A stretch of DNA of 32,009 nucleotides from Armatimonadota bacterium (GTDB taxonomy: Bacteria > Armatimonadota > Armatimonadia > Armatimonadales > Capsulimonadaceae): contig JAFAZD010000252.1 in the NCBI GenBank assembly GCA_019239955.1, positions 1-32,009 on the forward strand. Direction: 5' to 3'. Shown here in pieces: positions 15,687 to 22,379 of this stretch (the first letter of the stretch is position 1; each line of letters begins with the position of its first letter). The notes beneath the pieces were generated by a model. It was given only the letters and a program-made list of their open reading frames with translations. It made no database searches and was not told the origin of the DNA. The position numbers and the translations under genes are program-made.

Positions 15687-16691
15687 ATGTTATCTTTCAA
15701 GCGCATTATCACACTGACGGCGGGCGTGGCCGCGGGCCTGTCGGCCCTGGCGGGCGCGGCCCAGGCGCAGGAACTGACCGGCGCGGGGGCGACCTTCCCG
15801 GCCCCCCTCTACCAGCGATGGTTCCAGGAATACGGACAGTCGCACGGCGTCCGCATCAACTACCAGCCCATCGGCTCCGGCGGCGGCATCAAGCAGATCA
15901 CCGCCCGCGCCGTGGACTTCGGCGCGTCCGACGCGCCCATGAACGCCACCGAGTTGGCGGCAGCCCCCGGCATCGTCCACATCCCCACCGTGGCCGGCCC
16001 GGTCTGCGTCGCCTACAACATCCCCGGCGTCGGCCCCGGCATCCACCTGACCGGCCCCGTCATCGCCGACATCTTCCTGGGCAAGATCACCCGCTGGAAC
16101 GACTCGCGCATTACGAGTCTCAGCCCCGGCACCCGCTTCCCCGCCACCAACATCTTCGTCGCCCATCGCTCCGATGGGTCGGGCACGACCAACATCTTCA
16201 CGACCTACCTGAGCGAAGTCAGCAGCGGTTGGAGGGACGATGTCGGCGCGGGCAAGTCCGTCCGCTGGCCGGTCGGCCTGGGCGGCAAGGGCAATGCGGG
16301 CGTCGCGCAGCTGATCAAGGCCAACGAGGGCGGCATCGGCTACATTGAGCTCAACTACGCCGTCACCAATTCGATCCCCTACGCCGCCGTCCGCAACCGC
16401 GCCGGCCGGTTCGTCTATCCCAACGTGGAGGACACGTCCGAGGCCGTGGACGGCGTCTCGCTGCCCGCCGACTTCCGCAAGGTCGCCGTCAACACGTCCG
16501 CGCCCAACGGCTACCCCATCACCGGCTTCACCTTCCTGCTGGTCTACCGCAACGGCACCAAGACCGCCATGAAGCAGTTCCTGGAGTGGGCGCTGACCAG
16601 CGGACAGAGCATCGCGCCCTCCATGCAGTACGCGCCGCTGCCGCCCGGCGTGCGCCGCCGCGCCCTGGCCGCCGTGGCCTCCATCCATTAG
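15687..16691 (+). CDS. pstS: Phosphate-binding periplasmic protein PstS
   Basis: 334 residues from ATG at 15687 with GGAGGA about 10 bases upstream. Signal peptide 1-27 (GAAQAQ). PstS hallmarks follow: LTGAGATFPAPLYQRWFQEY, INYQPIGSGGGIKQI, VDFGASDAPM, ITRWNDSRI, VAHRSDGSGTTNIFTTYLSEV and GGIGYIELNYA. The Ser/Gly/Asp residues in GSGGG, GASDAP and RSDGSGTT bind the phosphate anion. It normally delivers phosphate to PstCAB, but no pstC, pstA or pstB lies in the window. The gene next downstream is the unrelated PIT system. A strong Pho box precedes it and a strong terminator follows, so it is a single-gene transcript. Confidence 0.95.
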   Translation: MLSFKRIITLTAGVAAGLSALAGAAQAQELTGAGATFPAPLYQRWFQEYGQSHGVRINYQPIGSGGGIKQITARAVDFGASDAPMNATELAAAPGIVHIPTVAGPVCVAYNIPGVGPGIHLTGPVIADIFLGKITRWNDSRITSLSPGTRFPATNIFVAHRSDGSGTTNIFTTYLSEVSSGWRDDVGAGKSVRWPVGLGGKGNAGVAQLIKANEGGIGYIELNYAVTNSIPYAAVRNRAGRFVYPNVEDTSEAVDGVSLPADFRKVAVNTSAPNGYPITGFTFLLVYRNGTKTAMKQFLEWALTSGQSIAPSMQYAPLPPGVRRRALAAVASIH

Positions 16692-16712
16692 CCTCACAGC
16701 AAGCCTTTTGCG

Positions 16713-16751
16713 AAAAAGCGCGGGATGATTTCGATCATCCCGCGCTTTTTT
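16713..16751 (+). terminator. Rho-independent terminator of pstS
   Basis: A perfect 17-bp stem (16713-16729 with 16734-16750) closed by a TTCG tetraloop and ending in six T. It begins 21 bases after the stop. Confidence 0.95.
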
Positions 16752-16775
16752 GTCGTTCCGGGGCCGCCCGCTGTT

Positions 16776-16821
16776 TTGAATGCCCCCTCCCCGTGTCATA
16801 ATCCCTTAACATTCTCTTAAC
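16776..16821 (+). promoter_or_regulatory. Promoter with Pho box downstream of its -10 (DUF47-pit operon)
   Basis: TTAAC occurs at 16806-16810 and 16817-16821, 11 bases apart and each preceded by C. No -10 stands 10 bases downstream (CAAAGG there), unlike at pstS and the porin. Instead an extended -10, TG-T-CATAAT (16794-16802), stands just upstream with TTGAAT at 16776-16781 as a possible -35 (15-base spacer). The repeats would then cover the transcription start, the position of a repressor site. Confidence 0.62.
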
Positions 16822-16853
16822 GATTCACCATCAAAGGATGAAAAAGCGCGCCC

Positions 16854-17474
16854 ATGCGACTGCTGCCACGCGAGGAAAAGTTTTTCGATCTGTTCGACCG
16901 GCTGGCCGAGAAGGTCACGATCGGGGCGGAGATGCTGGAAGATGTCTTGAGAGATTTCAGCCAGGCGGAGGCGGCGAAGGCGCGGCTGCGCGACCTCGAA
17001 CACGAGGCCGACCGCCTGGTGCATGAGGTGATGGACCGGCTCAACAAGACGTTCGTGACGCCCCTGGACCGCGAAGACATCCACGCGCTGGCGCACGTCA
17101 TGGATGACGTGCTCGACTATGCCGACTCCTCCCTGGACCGGATGCTGCTCTACGGCATTGACCGGCCCATCCCCCATGCGCTGGAGATGGCCACGCTGCT
17201 CGTGCGGGCGAGCCAGCAGATTCGGCAGGGGGTGACGGGCCTGCGCAACTTCGGCGACATCCGGGGCATCCTCGACCCGTGCGTCCGCATCAACGAGCTG
17301 GAGAACCAGTGCGATGTCATCAACCGTCAGGCGCTCAGGGCGCTGTTCAGCGACGGGATGGACCCCATCACGATCCTGAAGTGGCGTGAGATTTACGACC
17401 GCCTGGAGAACGCCCTGGATCGGTGTGAGGACGTGGCCGACGTGCTGGAAAGCATCGCCGTCAAGAACAGCTAA
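16854..17474 (+). CDS. DUF47 / PhoU-like protein, partner of PIT transporter
   Basis: 206 residues, almost all helical, with the charged repeats of DUF47/PhoU-like proteins: MRLLPREEKFFDLFDRLAEK at the start, LRDLEHEADRLVHEVMDRLNKTFVTPLDREDIHALAHVMDDVLDYAD in the middle, and LKWREIYDRLENALDRCEDVADVLESI at the end. The E-x-x-x-D-like pairs typically bind metal in this fold. Proteins of this family are almost always encoded just before a PIT transporter and are thought to control it; in Sinorhizobium the equivalent is orfA of orfA-pit. Length is normal. A TGA in frame at 16839 excludes an earlier start. The nearest AAAGGA is about 15 bases upstream, so the ribosome site is weak. Twenty-eight bases separate it from pit. 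Confidence 0.9.
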   Translation: MRLLPREEKFFDLFDRLAEKVTIGAEMLEDVLRDFSQAEAAKARLRDLEHEADRLVHEVMDRLNKTFVTPLDREDIHALAHVMDDVLDYADSSLDRMLLYGIDRPIPHALEMATLLVRASQQIRQGVTGLRNFGDIRGILDPCVRINELENQCDVINRQALRALFSDGMDPITILKWREIYDRLENALDRCEDVADVLESIAVKNS

Positions 17475-17502
17475 ATGACCTATTTCCGAAGAGGACCTGC
17501 GC

Positions 17503-18495
17503 TTGGACCATACGCTGTTTTGGATCGGGATCGTCGTCGTCCTGGCCCTGACGTTTGACTTCTCCAACGGCGTGCATGACGCCGCCAATGCCATCGCCAC
17601 CACGGTCACGACGCGCGCGCTCTCCATGAGCCGCGCCGTGCTGATAGCGGCCTTCTTCAACCTGATCGGCGCCCTCGTCAGCACGGGCGTCGCCCACTTC
17701 GTCGGCAAGGGGCTGGTGGACGCCCACCTGGTCACGCTGCCGGTGGTGGCGGCGGCCCTGGTCGGGGCCATCGGCTGGAACCTGCTGACCTGGTACTACG
17801 GCCTGCCGTCGTCGTCCTCGCACGCTCTCATTGGTGGGATCGTGGGCGCGGCCCTGTTTTCCTTCGGGCCGCGCTCGGTCCATCCATCCGGCCTGATCAT
17901 GACGGTGGCGGCGCTGATCACCTCGCCCATCGCCGGATTTCTGGGCGCTTACCTGCTCATGCGGGCGCTGCTGTGGGCCTTCGCCAGCCGGCCGTTCACC
18001 CCCACGATGCGCGCATTCCGGCGGCTGCAACTGGCGTCGGCGGCGTTCATGGCCTTCTCGCACGGCTCCAATGACGCGCAGAAGACGATGGGCGTCGTCA
18101 CCCTGGCGCTGGTCAGCGGGCACTTCCTGAGCAGCCAGGCGCCCATTCCCTTGTGGGTCATTCTCGCCTCCGCGACGGCGATGGCGTTGGGGACGGCCAT
18201 CGGCGGCTGGCGCATTATCAAGACGCTCGGCAGCAAACTGGTGGACCTCTCGCCCGCACACGGCTTCGCGGCGGAGACGGCGGCGGCGGCCGTGATTCTG
18301 ACCGCCACGCACCTCAACCTGCCGATCTCGACCACCCATGTCATCGCCTCGTCCGTGCTGGGCGTGGGGGCGACGCGGCGCGCCCATTCGGTGCGCTGGG
18401 GCACGGCCGCCAACATCGTGCTGGCCTGGGTGCTGACCATCCCGGGGGCCGGCCTGGCGGCGGGGCTGGCGGCTTTGCTGGTGCGCCATCTCTGA
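17503..18495 (+). CDS. pit: PIT-family low-affinity inorganic phosphate transporter
   Basis: 330 residues, TTG start with GAGGA seven bases upstream. About ten hydrophobic helices in two homologous halves. Each half carries the PIT signature: FSNGVHDAANAIATTV near residue 22 and FSHGSNDAQKTMGVV near residue 185. A PSSSSHALIGG segment near residue 105 and PISTTHVIASS near residue 270 are the second pair of conserved Ser/Thr-His motifs. It imports phosphate as a metal-phosphate complex or with cations across the inner membrane. It is co-transcribed with the DUF47 gene. The Pho repeats upstream suggest opposite control to pstS: low-affinity uptake when phosphate is plentiful. Confidence 0.94.
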   Translation: MDHTLFWIGIVVVLALTFDFSNGVHDAANAIATTVTTRALSMSRAVLIAAFFNLIGALVSTGVAHFVGKGLVDAHLVTLPVVAAALVGAIGWNLLTWYYGLPSSSSHALIGGIVGAALFSFGPRSVHPSGLIMTVAALITSPIAGFLGAYLLMRALLWAFASRPFTPTMRAFRRLQLASAAFMAFSHGSNDAQKTMGVVTLALVSGHFLSSQAPIPLWVILASATAMALGTAIGGWRIIKTLGSKLVDLSPAHGFAAETAAAAVILTATHLNLPISTTHVIASSVLGVGATRRAHSVRWGTAANIVLAWVLTIPGAGLAAGLAALLVRHL

Positions 18496-18707
18496 GGCGC
18501 GCCCGGCGAAGGCTTATCCCAAAATCTGTTCCGGCCGCTGCCGGCCCGGCTCGACCTCCCCTGCTGGCTGGGCCGCCCCCGCACCGGCTAAGGCTTTATT
18601 GGGGGACAGCGAAACCGCCTGCCGCAGCGTTTCGACAGCGACTCGGCGGCCCAGGGAGCAGAAGGGAGCGGAATGCGGTGGGGCACCTCGGCAAGTCCGG
18701 TTTGGGG

Positions 18708-18848
18708 TAGAATCTCCTTATGAGGGATGCGCGAGTCCATCCGGGAGGGGGTACGTTCGCCGGTGGAAGAGTGCTCGGCGGAACTCCCCTGGTGAGCGCC
18801 AAGACCCCGGAAGTCCTCACCTCCGATGCGCCGGGACGAAGGGGGTAG
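18708..18848 (+). other. Leader region with -10 and possible leaderless 42-codon ORF
   Basis: The 359-base gap between pit and the SIS gene is otherwise empty of clear genes. TAGAAT (18708-18713) is followed six bases later by ATG at 18720, opening a 42-codon frame that ends in TAG at 18846-18848, six bases before the SIS start. The peptide would begin MRDARVHPGGGTF. It is Gly/Arg/Pro-rich and resembles nothing known, and its third codon positions are not clearly G/C-biased. Alternatively this is an untranslated leader, possibly structured. No known riboswitch could be assigned by eye. Confidence 0.25.
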
Positions 18849-18854
18849 ATCAAG

Positions 18855-20039
18855 ATGCAGGAGAGCATGACGGGGCTGGCGGCGCGCAGTCGGCAGGACC
18901 TGCTCCGGCGCAATGCGATCTTTGAGGCCTTCTTTCAGGCGGAGGCGGGCCGCTTGGCGGAAGCCTGCCATGAGATGTCGCGCCGGTTCCTGGCGGGAGG
19001 GCGGCTGCTGGCGTTCGGGAACGGGGCGGCGGCGACGGACGCCCAGCACGTCTCGGTGGAGTTCGTGCATCCGGTCATCGTCGGCAAGCGCGCCCTGCCG
19101 GCGCTGGACCTGGGCCTGGATTTTGAGGCCCGCCTGCCGGTCCTGGTGCGTCCGGAGGACATGGTGATGGGGTTCGCGTTCCCCGCGCCGGAGGCCGCCG
19201 TCGAGCGCGCGCTACAGGCGGCCCGCACGCGGGGGGCTCTGACGTTTGGGTTAGCCGGGGAGGCGGCGGAGTATTCCTTTGCGTCGCCCGACGAAGACCC
19301 ATTTGTCTGCCAGGAGGTGTTTGAGGTCCTCTACCATGTCCTCTGGGAGACCGTTCACGTCTACTTCGAGCACCGGGAGCAGGGGCATGATGTGGGCGCG
19401 TCCGCATTCCTCTATCCCTTTTTGGGCAAGCGTGAGCAGCGCCTGGAAAGCGTGGTGGCCGAGGTTCAGGGGTCCATGCGGCAAAAGGCCGAGGAGGTGA
19501 ACCGCCTGCGGACGACGGCGGCGGAGACGGAGACAGAGGCAATGGCTGAGATCGCACGGGAGATGGCCGAGCGGCTGAGGCGGGGGGGCAAGGTGATCGC
19601 GTTCGGCAACGGCGGCTCCGCCACCGATGCGAATGATCTTGTGGCGGACTGCGTGATGCCCCCGCCGGGGTGGACGGCCATCCCCGCCATCTCGCTCGCG
19701 GCGGAGCCGGCCAACATCACGGCCGTCGCCAATGACATCGGCACGGAGGCCATCTTCGCCCGCCAGCTCATCGCGCAGGCCCGGCCCGAAGATGTAGCAA
19801 TCGGTATCTCCACCAGCGGCAACTCGGCAAACATCTTGGCCGCCTTGGCGGAGGCGCGGAAGCGGGGGCTTTACACGGTGGGACTAGCGGGCTATGACGG
19901 GGGGAAGGTCGTGAGCGAGCGGCTGGCTGACGGCGCGCTGGTCATCCGCTCGGACTACATCCCCCGGATTCAGGAGGCGCAGGCGTCGGTCTATCACGTC
20001 CTGCGCGCCCGGATCGAGGAGCTCGTGAGGGGCGGCTGA
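18855..20039 (+). CDS. Tandem SIS-domain (sugar-isomerase fold) protein of a hydrogenase-maturation locus
   Basis: 394 residues with two GmhA-like SIS domains. The first (about 30-145) has LLAFGNGAAATDAQH but lacks the sugar-phosphate Ser motif, which is replaced by GFAFPAPE (106-113). The second (about 225-385) keeps both VIAFGNGGSATDAND (248-262) and ISTSGNS (318-324), so only it looks able to bind phosphosugar. A linker around 190-225 is helical. Five bases separate its stop from hypA, and hypA overlaps hypB, so all three are one operon. SIS proteins occur near hyp genes in some uptake-hydrogenase loci, but their role there is not established. Start at 18855 follows GAAGGGGG; ATG at 18867 is a weaker alternative. 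Confidence 0.82.
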   Translation: MQESMTGLAARSRQDLLRRNAIFEAFFQAEAGRLAEACHEMSRRFLAGGRLLAFGNGAAATDAQHVSVEFVHPVIVGKRALPALDLGLDFEARLPVLVRPEDMVMGFAFPAPEAAVERALQAARTRGALTFGLAGEAAEYSFASPDEDPFVCQEVFEVLYHVLWETVHVYFEHREQGHDVGASAFLYPFLGKREQRLESVVAEVQGSMRQKAEEVNRLRTTAAETETEAMAEIAREMAERLRRGGKVIAFGNGGSATDANDLVADCVMPPPGWTAIPAISLAAEPANITAVANDIGTEAIFARQLIAQARPEDVAIGISTSGNSANILAALAEARKRGLYTVGLAGYDGGKVVSERLADGALVIRSDYIPRIQEAQASVYHVLRARIEELVRGG

Positions 20040-20044
20040 CAGGT

Positions 20045-20437
20045 ATGCATGAACTCTCCCTGGCGGCCTCGGTCGTCGAGATCGCCCTCCGGCACGCGGC
20101 GGGGCGGCGGGTGACGCGGGTGGAGTTGGAGGTGGGTGCGCTGCGGCAGGCGGTCCCGTCGGCCCTGGCCTTCAGTTTTGAGGTGGTCGCCCACGGGACG
20201 CTGGCGGAAGGAGCCATCCTGGACATCCGGGCCATCCCGGCCCGGGGCGCGTGCCGCCGCTGCGGGGCCGTCAGCGAGCTGCACTTGTTTCCCTTGCAGT
20301 GCCCGTCCTGCGGGGCATTTGATTTAGAGATCGTGGCCGGGGAGGAGCTGCTAGTCGCCTCCCTGGAACTGGAGGAAAGACACGATGGAGAGCACGACCA
20401 AGACGGTGGTGATGGAGGGCATCCTGGATGCCAATGA
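20045..20437 (+). CDS. hypA: [NiFe]-hydrogenase maturation nickel chaperone HypA
   Basis: 130 residues. It starts with Met-His-Glu (His2 and Glu3 belong to the nickel site) and MHELSLAASVVEIA is typical of the family. The zinc site has two Cys pairs, C70-R-R-C73 and C86-P-S-C89, followed by the usual FDLEIVAGEELLVASLELEE. HypA delivers nickel to the hydrogenase large-subunit precursor together with HypB. Most HypA proteins end soon after that last strand. This one runs on for 18 residues (RHDGEHDQDGGDGGHPGC and onward), reading 53 bases into hypB in another frame. The tail is rich in His, Asp and Gly and could bind metal, or be a by-product of the overlap. Confidence 0.93.
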   Translation: MHELSLAASVVEIALRHAAGRRVTRVELEVGALRQAVPSALAFSFEVVAHGTLAEGAILDIRAIPARGACRRCGAVSELHLFPLQCPSCGAFDLEIVAGEELLVASLELEERHDGEHDQDGGDGGHPGCQ

Positions 20438-21071
20438 CGCGCTCGCCCAGGCCAACCGGGATAAGTTCGACCAGGCCGGCACCTACGTCATCAACATGAT
20501 GAGCTCGCCGGGCGCGGGCAAGACAACGATCCTGGAACGCACCCTGGAGGCGCTCGGCGGCAAGTTACGCATGGGCGTCGTGGAGGGCGACGTGCAGACG
20601 TCGCTTGACGCCGACCGTCTGGCCCGCTTCGGCGTCCCCACCGTGCAGATCAACACCGGGTCGGAGTGGGGCGGCGGGTGTCACCTGGACGCGAACATGG
20701 TGCGCTGCGGGCTGCCGTCGCTCCCGCTGCAGGAGATTGACCTGCTCTTTATCGAGAACGTCGGCAACCTCGTGTGTCCGGCGGGCTTTCGGCTCGGAGA
20801 GGACACGCGGGTGATGGTCGCCTCCGTGACCGAGGGGGAGGACAAGCCCCTCAAATACCCGTTCATGTTCCGCTCCGCCGAGCTGGTGCTGGTCAACAAG
20901 GCCGACCTGCTGACGCATCTTGACTTCGATCTGGCGCTGTTCCTGCGGAACCTGGACGCGGTCAATCCGGGCGCGCCACGGATTCTCCTGAGCGCCCGCA
21001 CCGGCCAGGGCATCCAGGAATGGTATTCATGGCTGATGACGCGGCGCGAGGCCGTTGCTCAAAGTGTATAG
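20385..21071 (+). CDS. hypB: [NiFe]-hydrogenase maturation GTPase HypB
   Basis: 228 residues, ATG with GGAGGAAAG upstream. The P-loop SSPGAGKTT (40-48), GDVQTSLDAD (68-77) and NKAD (171-174) define the SIMIBI-class GTPase. The metal site in the G domain is complete: Cys99-His100 in GGGCHLD and Cys131 in GNLVCPAGF. There is no N-terminal His-rich nickel store as in some species; storage may be handled elsewhere. HypB hydrolyses GTP to drive nickel transfer from HypA to hydrogenase. It overlaps hypA by 53 bases. No hypC, D, E, F or hydrogenase subunit gene follows; a MITE-like element and a convergent nickel-permease operon end the run. Confidence 0.96.
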   Translation: MESTTKTVVMEGILDANDALAQANRDKFDQAGTYVINMMSSPGAGKTTILERTLEALGGKLRMGVVEGDVQTSLDADRLARFGVPTVQINTGSEWGGGCHLDANMVRCGLPSLPLQEIDLLFIENVGNLVCPAGFRLGEDTRVMVASVTEGEDKPLKYPFMFRSAELVLVNKADLLTHLDFDLALFLRNLDAVNPGAPRILLSARTGQGIQEWYSWLMTRREAVAQSV

Positions 21072-21082
21072 AGAGAGTGCTT

Positions 21083-21316
21083 GGATCGCCCCCAGGGTCA
21101 TTCCGTTCTCGTGCCTGGCGACTGAAGTCGCGGCTATTCAGCGCACTGTCCCCCTCCGGGGACGTTTTGGCCCCCCGGGGGCGTTCTTGCCGCCGGCGCG
21201 GACTTCTTGCCCTGCGTGCGGGGCAGGCCGGGTCTGCGTCGGCGCAGGCCGACAGCGCCCCGGATAGCCGCGACTTCAGTCGCCAGGCGAGAACGGAATG
21301 ACCCTGGATCGCCCCC
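21083..21316. mobile_element. MITE-like element with 11-bp flanking direct repeat
   Basis: A 212-base element (21094-21305) has long terminal inverted repeats: AGGGTCATTCCGTTCTCG (21094-21111) matches the reverse complement of 21288-21305 exactly. The match resumes over another 24 bases (left arm 21114-21137) after a two-base insertion. GGATCGCCCCC occurs directly before (21083-21093) and directly after (21306-21316), as a target-site duplication would. No transposase is encoded. It lies between the convergent ends of hypB and the nickel permease, where the hairpin could also stop transcription from both sides. Confidence 0.72.
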
Positions 21317-21326
21317 CTGCCCATGT

Positions 21327-22379
21327 TCAGGCCGCCTCGTAGTTCTTGAGGCGGTAGACCAATACGGACACGACCCACCCCAGCAGGAACGTGCCGATGA
21401 TGACGTAGCCGAGGCTGTCGAAGCTCAGACGCCCCACCGCGCCCCAGAACCGCCCCCGCAGCGAGAACTCCTGCTGCAAGATCTGCAGCAGCTCGTAGGT
21501 CCCCACCACGAAGGCCACCAGCACCGAGAGCGTCGTGATGCTCAGGTTGTAATAGAGCTTGCGGATCGGCTTGACAAAGGCCCAGCCGTAGGCCCCCAGC
21601 ATCAGGACCCCGTCCAGCGTGTCCACCAGGCACATCCCCGCCGTGAACAGCAGGGGCAGCAGCATGAGGGTCCCGAAGGGGACGCCTGACTGGCCCGAGC
21701 GCGCCGAGATCGCCAGAATCCCCACCTCCGTGGCCGTGTCGAAGCCCAGGCCGAACAGGAAGCCGACGAAATACATCTGCCAGGAGTGTCGGATCAGGCG
21801 CAGCACGGGGCGGAAGAAGCGCCCCAGCAGGCCCCGCTGCGCCAGAAAATCCTCCACCTTCTGGTCGGCATAGTCCCCGCCGCCCGCCACCTGCCGGAAC
21901 GCCCGGTACAAGTCCCACAGCACGATCAGGTTGATGACTCCGATGACATACAGGAAGACGCTGGAGATGAGGGTTCCCGCGACCGCTCCGGTGCTCTGCA
22001 AGGCGGGCAGGTGCCTCTGGACGTAGGCGGTGGAGAGCGCCAGGGCCGCGCAGAGCAGGACCACGACGGTGGAATGACCCAGCGAAAAGAAGAGGCCGAC
22101 GCCCAGGGGCCGCTGGCCGTCCTGCATGAGCTTGCGGGTGGTGTTGTCGATGGCGGAGATGTGGTCAGCGTCCACAGCATGGCGCAGCCCGAAGCCGTAG
22201 GCCAGCAGCCCCGTCGAGAGCAGCAGGGCATAGTGGCGCGACGCGCCCCAGGTCAACAGCCAGACCAGGACACTGACGCCGACCAGGCCCGACAGCAAGG
22301 CGATGGCCCTGGTCTTGAGGCTCCCCTGGCGACCATTCGGGAAATCAGGCATGAGAAACTTTCGTTGACGGACTCTCAT
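21327..22379 (-). CDS. NiCoT-family nickel/cobalt permease
   Basis: 350 residues with about eight hydrophobic helices. The signature RHAVDADHISAID (66-78) holds the H-x4-D-H metal-recognition motif of HoxN/NixA-type transporters, and LGFDTATEVGIL is the second family motif. It imports Ni2+ (or Co2+) across the inner membrane. The ATG at 22379 overlaps the tonB stop as ATGA, with GAGG four bases upstream, a classic translational coupling; the later ATG at 22352 has a poor ribosome site. It is the last gene of the receptor-exbB-exbD-tonB-permease operon. This link makes nickel or cobalt the likely cargo of the whole TonB system. Confidence 0.92.
   Translation of the reverse strand: MRVRQRKFLMPDFPNGRQGSLKTRAIALLSGLVGVSVLVWLLTWGASRHYALLLSTGLLAYGFGLRHAVDADHISAIDNTTRKLMQDGQRPLGVGLFFSLGHSTVVVLLCAALALSTAYVQRHLPALQSTGAVAGTLISSVFLYVIGVINLIVLWDLYRAFRQVAGGGDYADQKVEDFLAQRGLLGRFFRPVLRLIRHSWQMYFVGFLFGLGFDTATEVGILAISARSGQSGVPFGTLMLLPLLFTAGMCLVDTLDGVLMLGAYGWAFVKPIRKLYYNLSITTLSVLVAFVVGTYELLQILQQEFSLRGRFWGAVGRLSFDSLGYVIIGTFLLGWVVSVLVYRLKNYEAA

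Noticed and set aside
20962-21918. Long minus-strand frame across hypB end, the MITE and the nickel permease
   Set aside because: It is antisense to hypB and out of frame with the permease. It is open only because of G/C content, and its middle is translated MITE arms.
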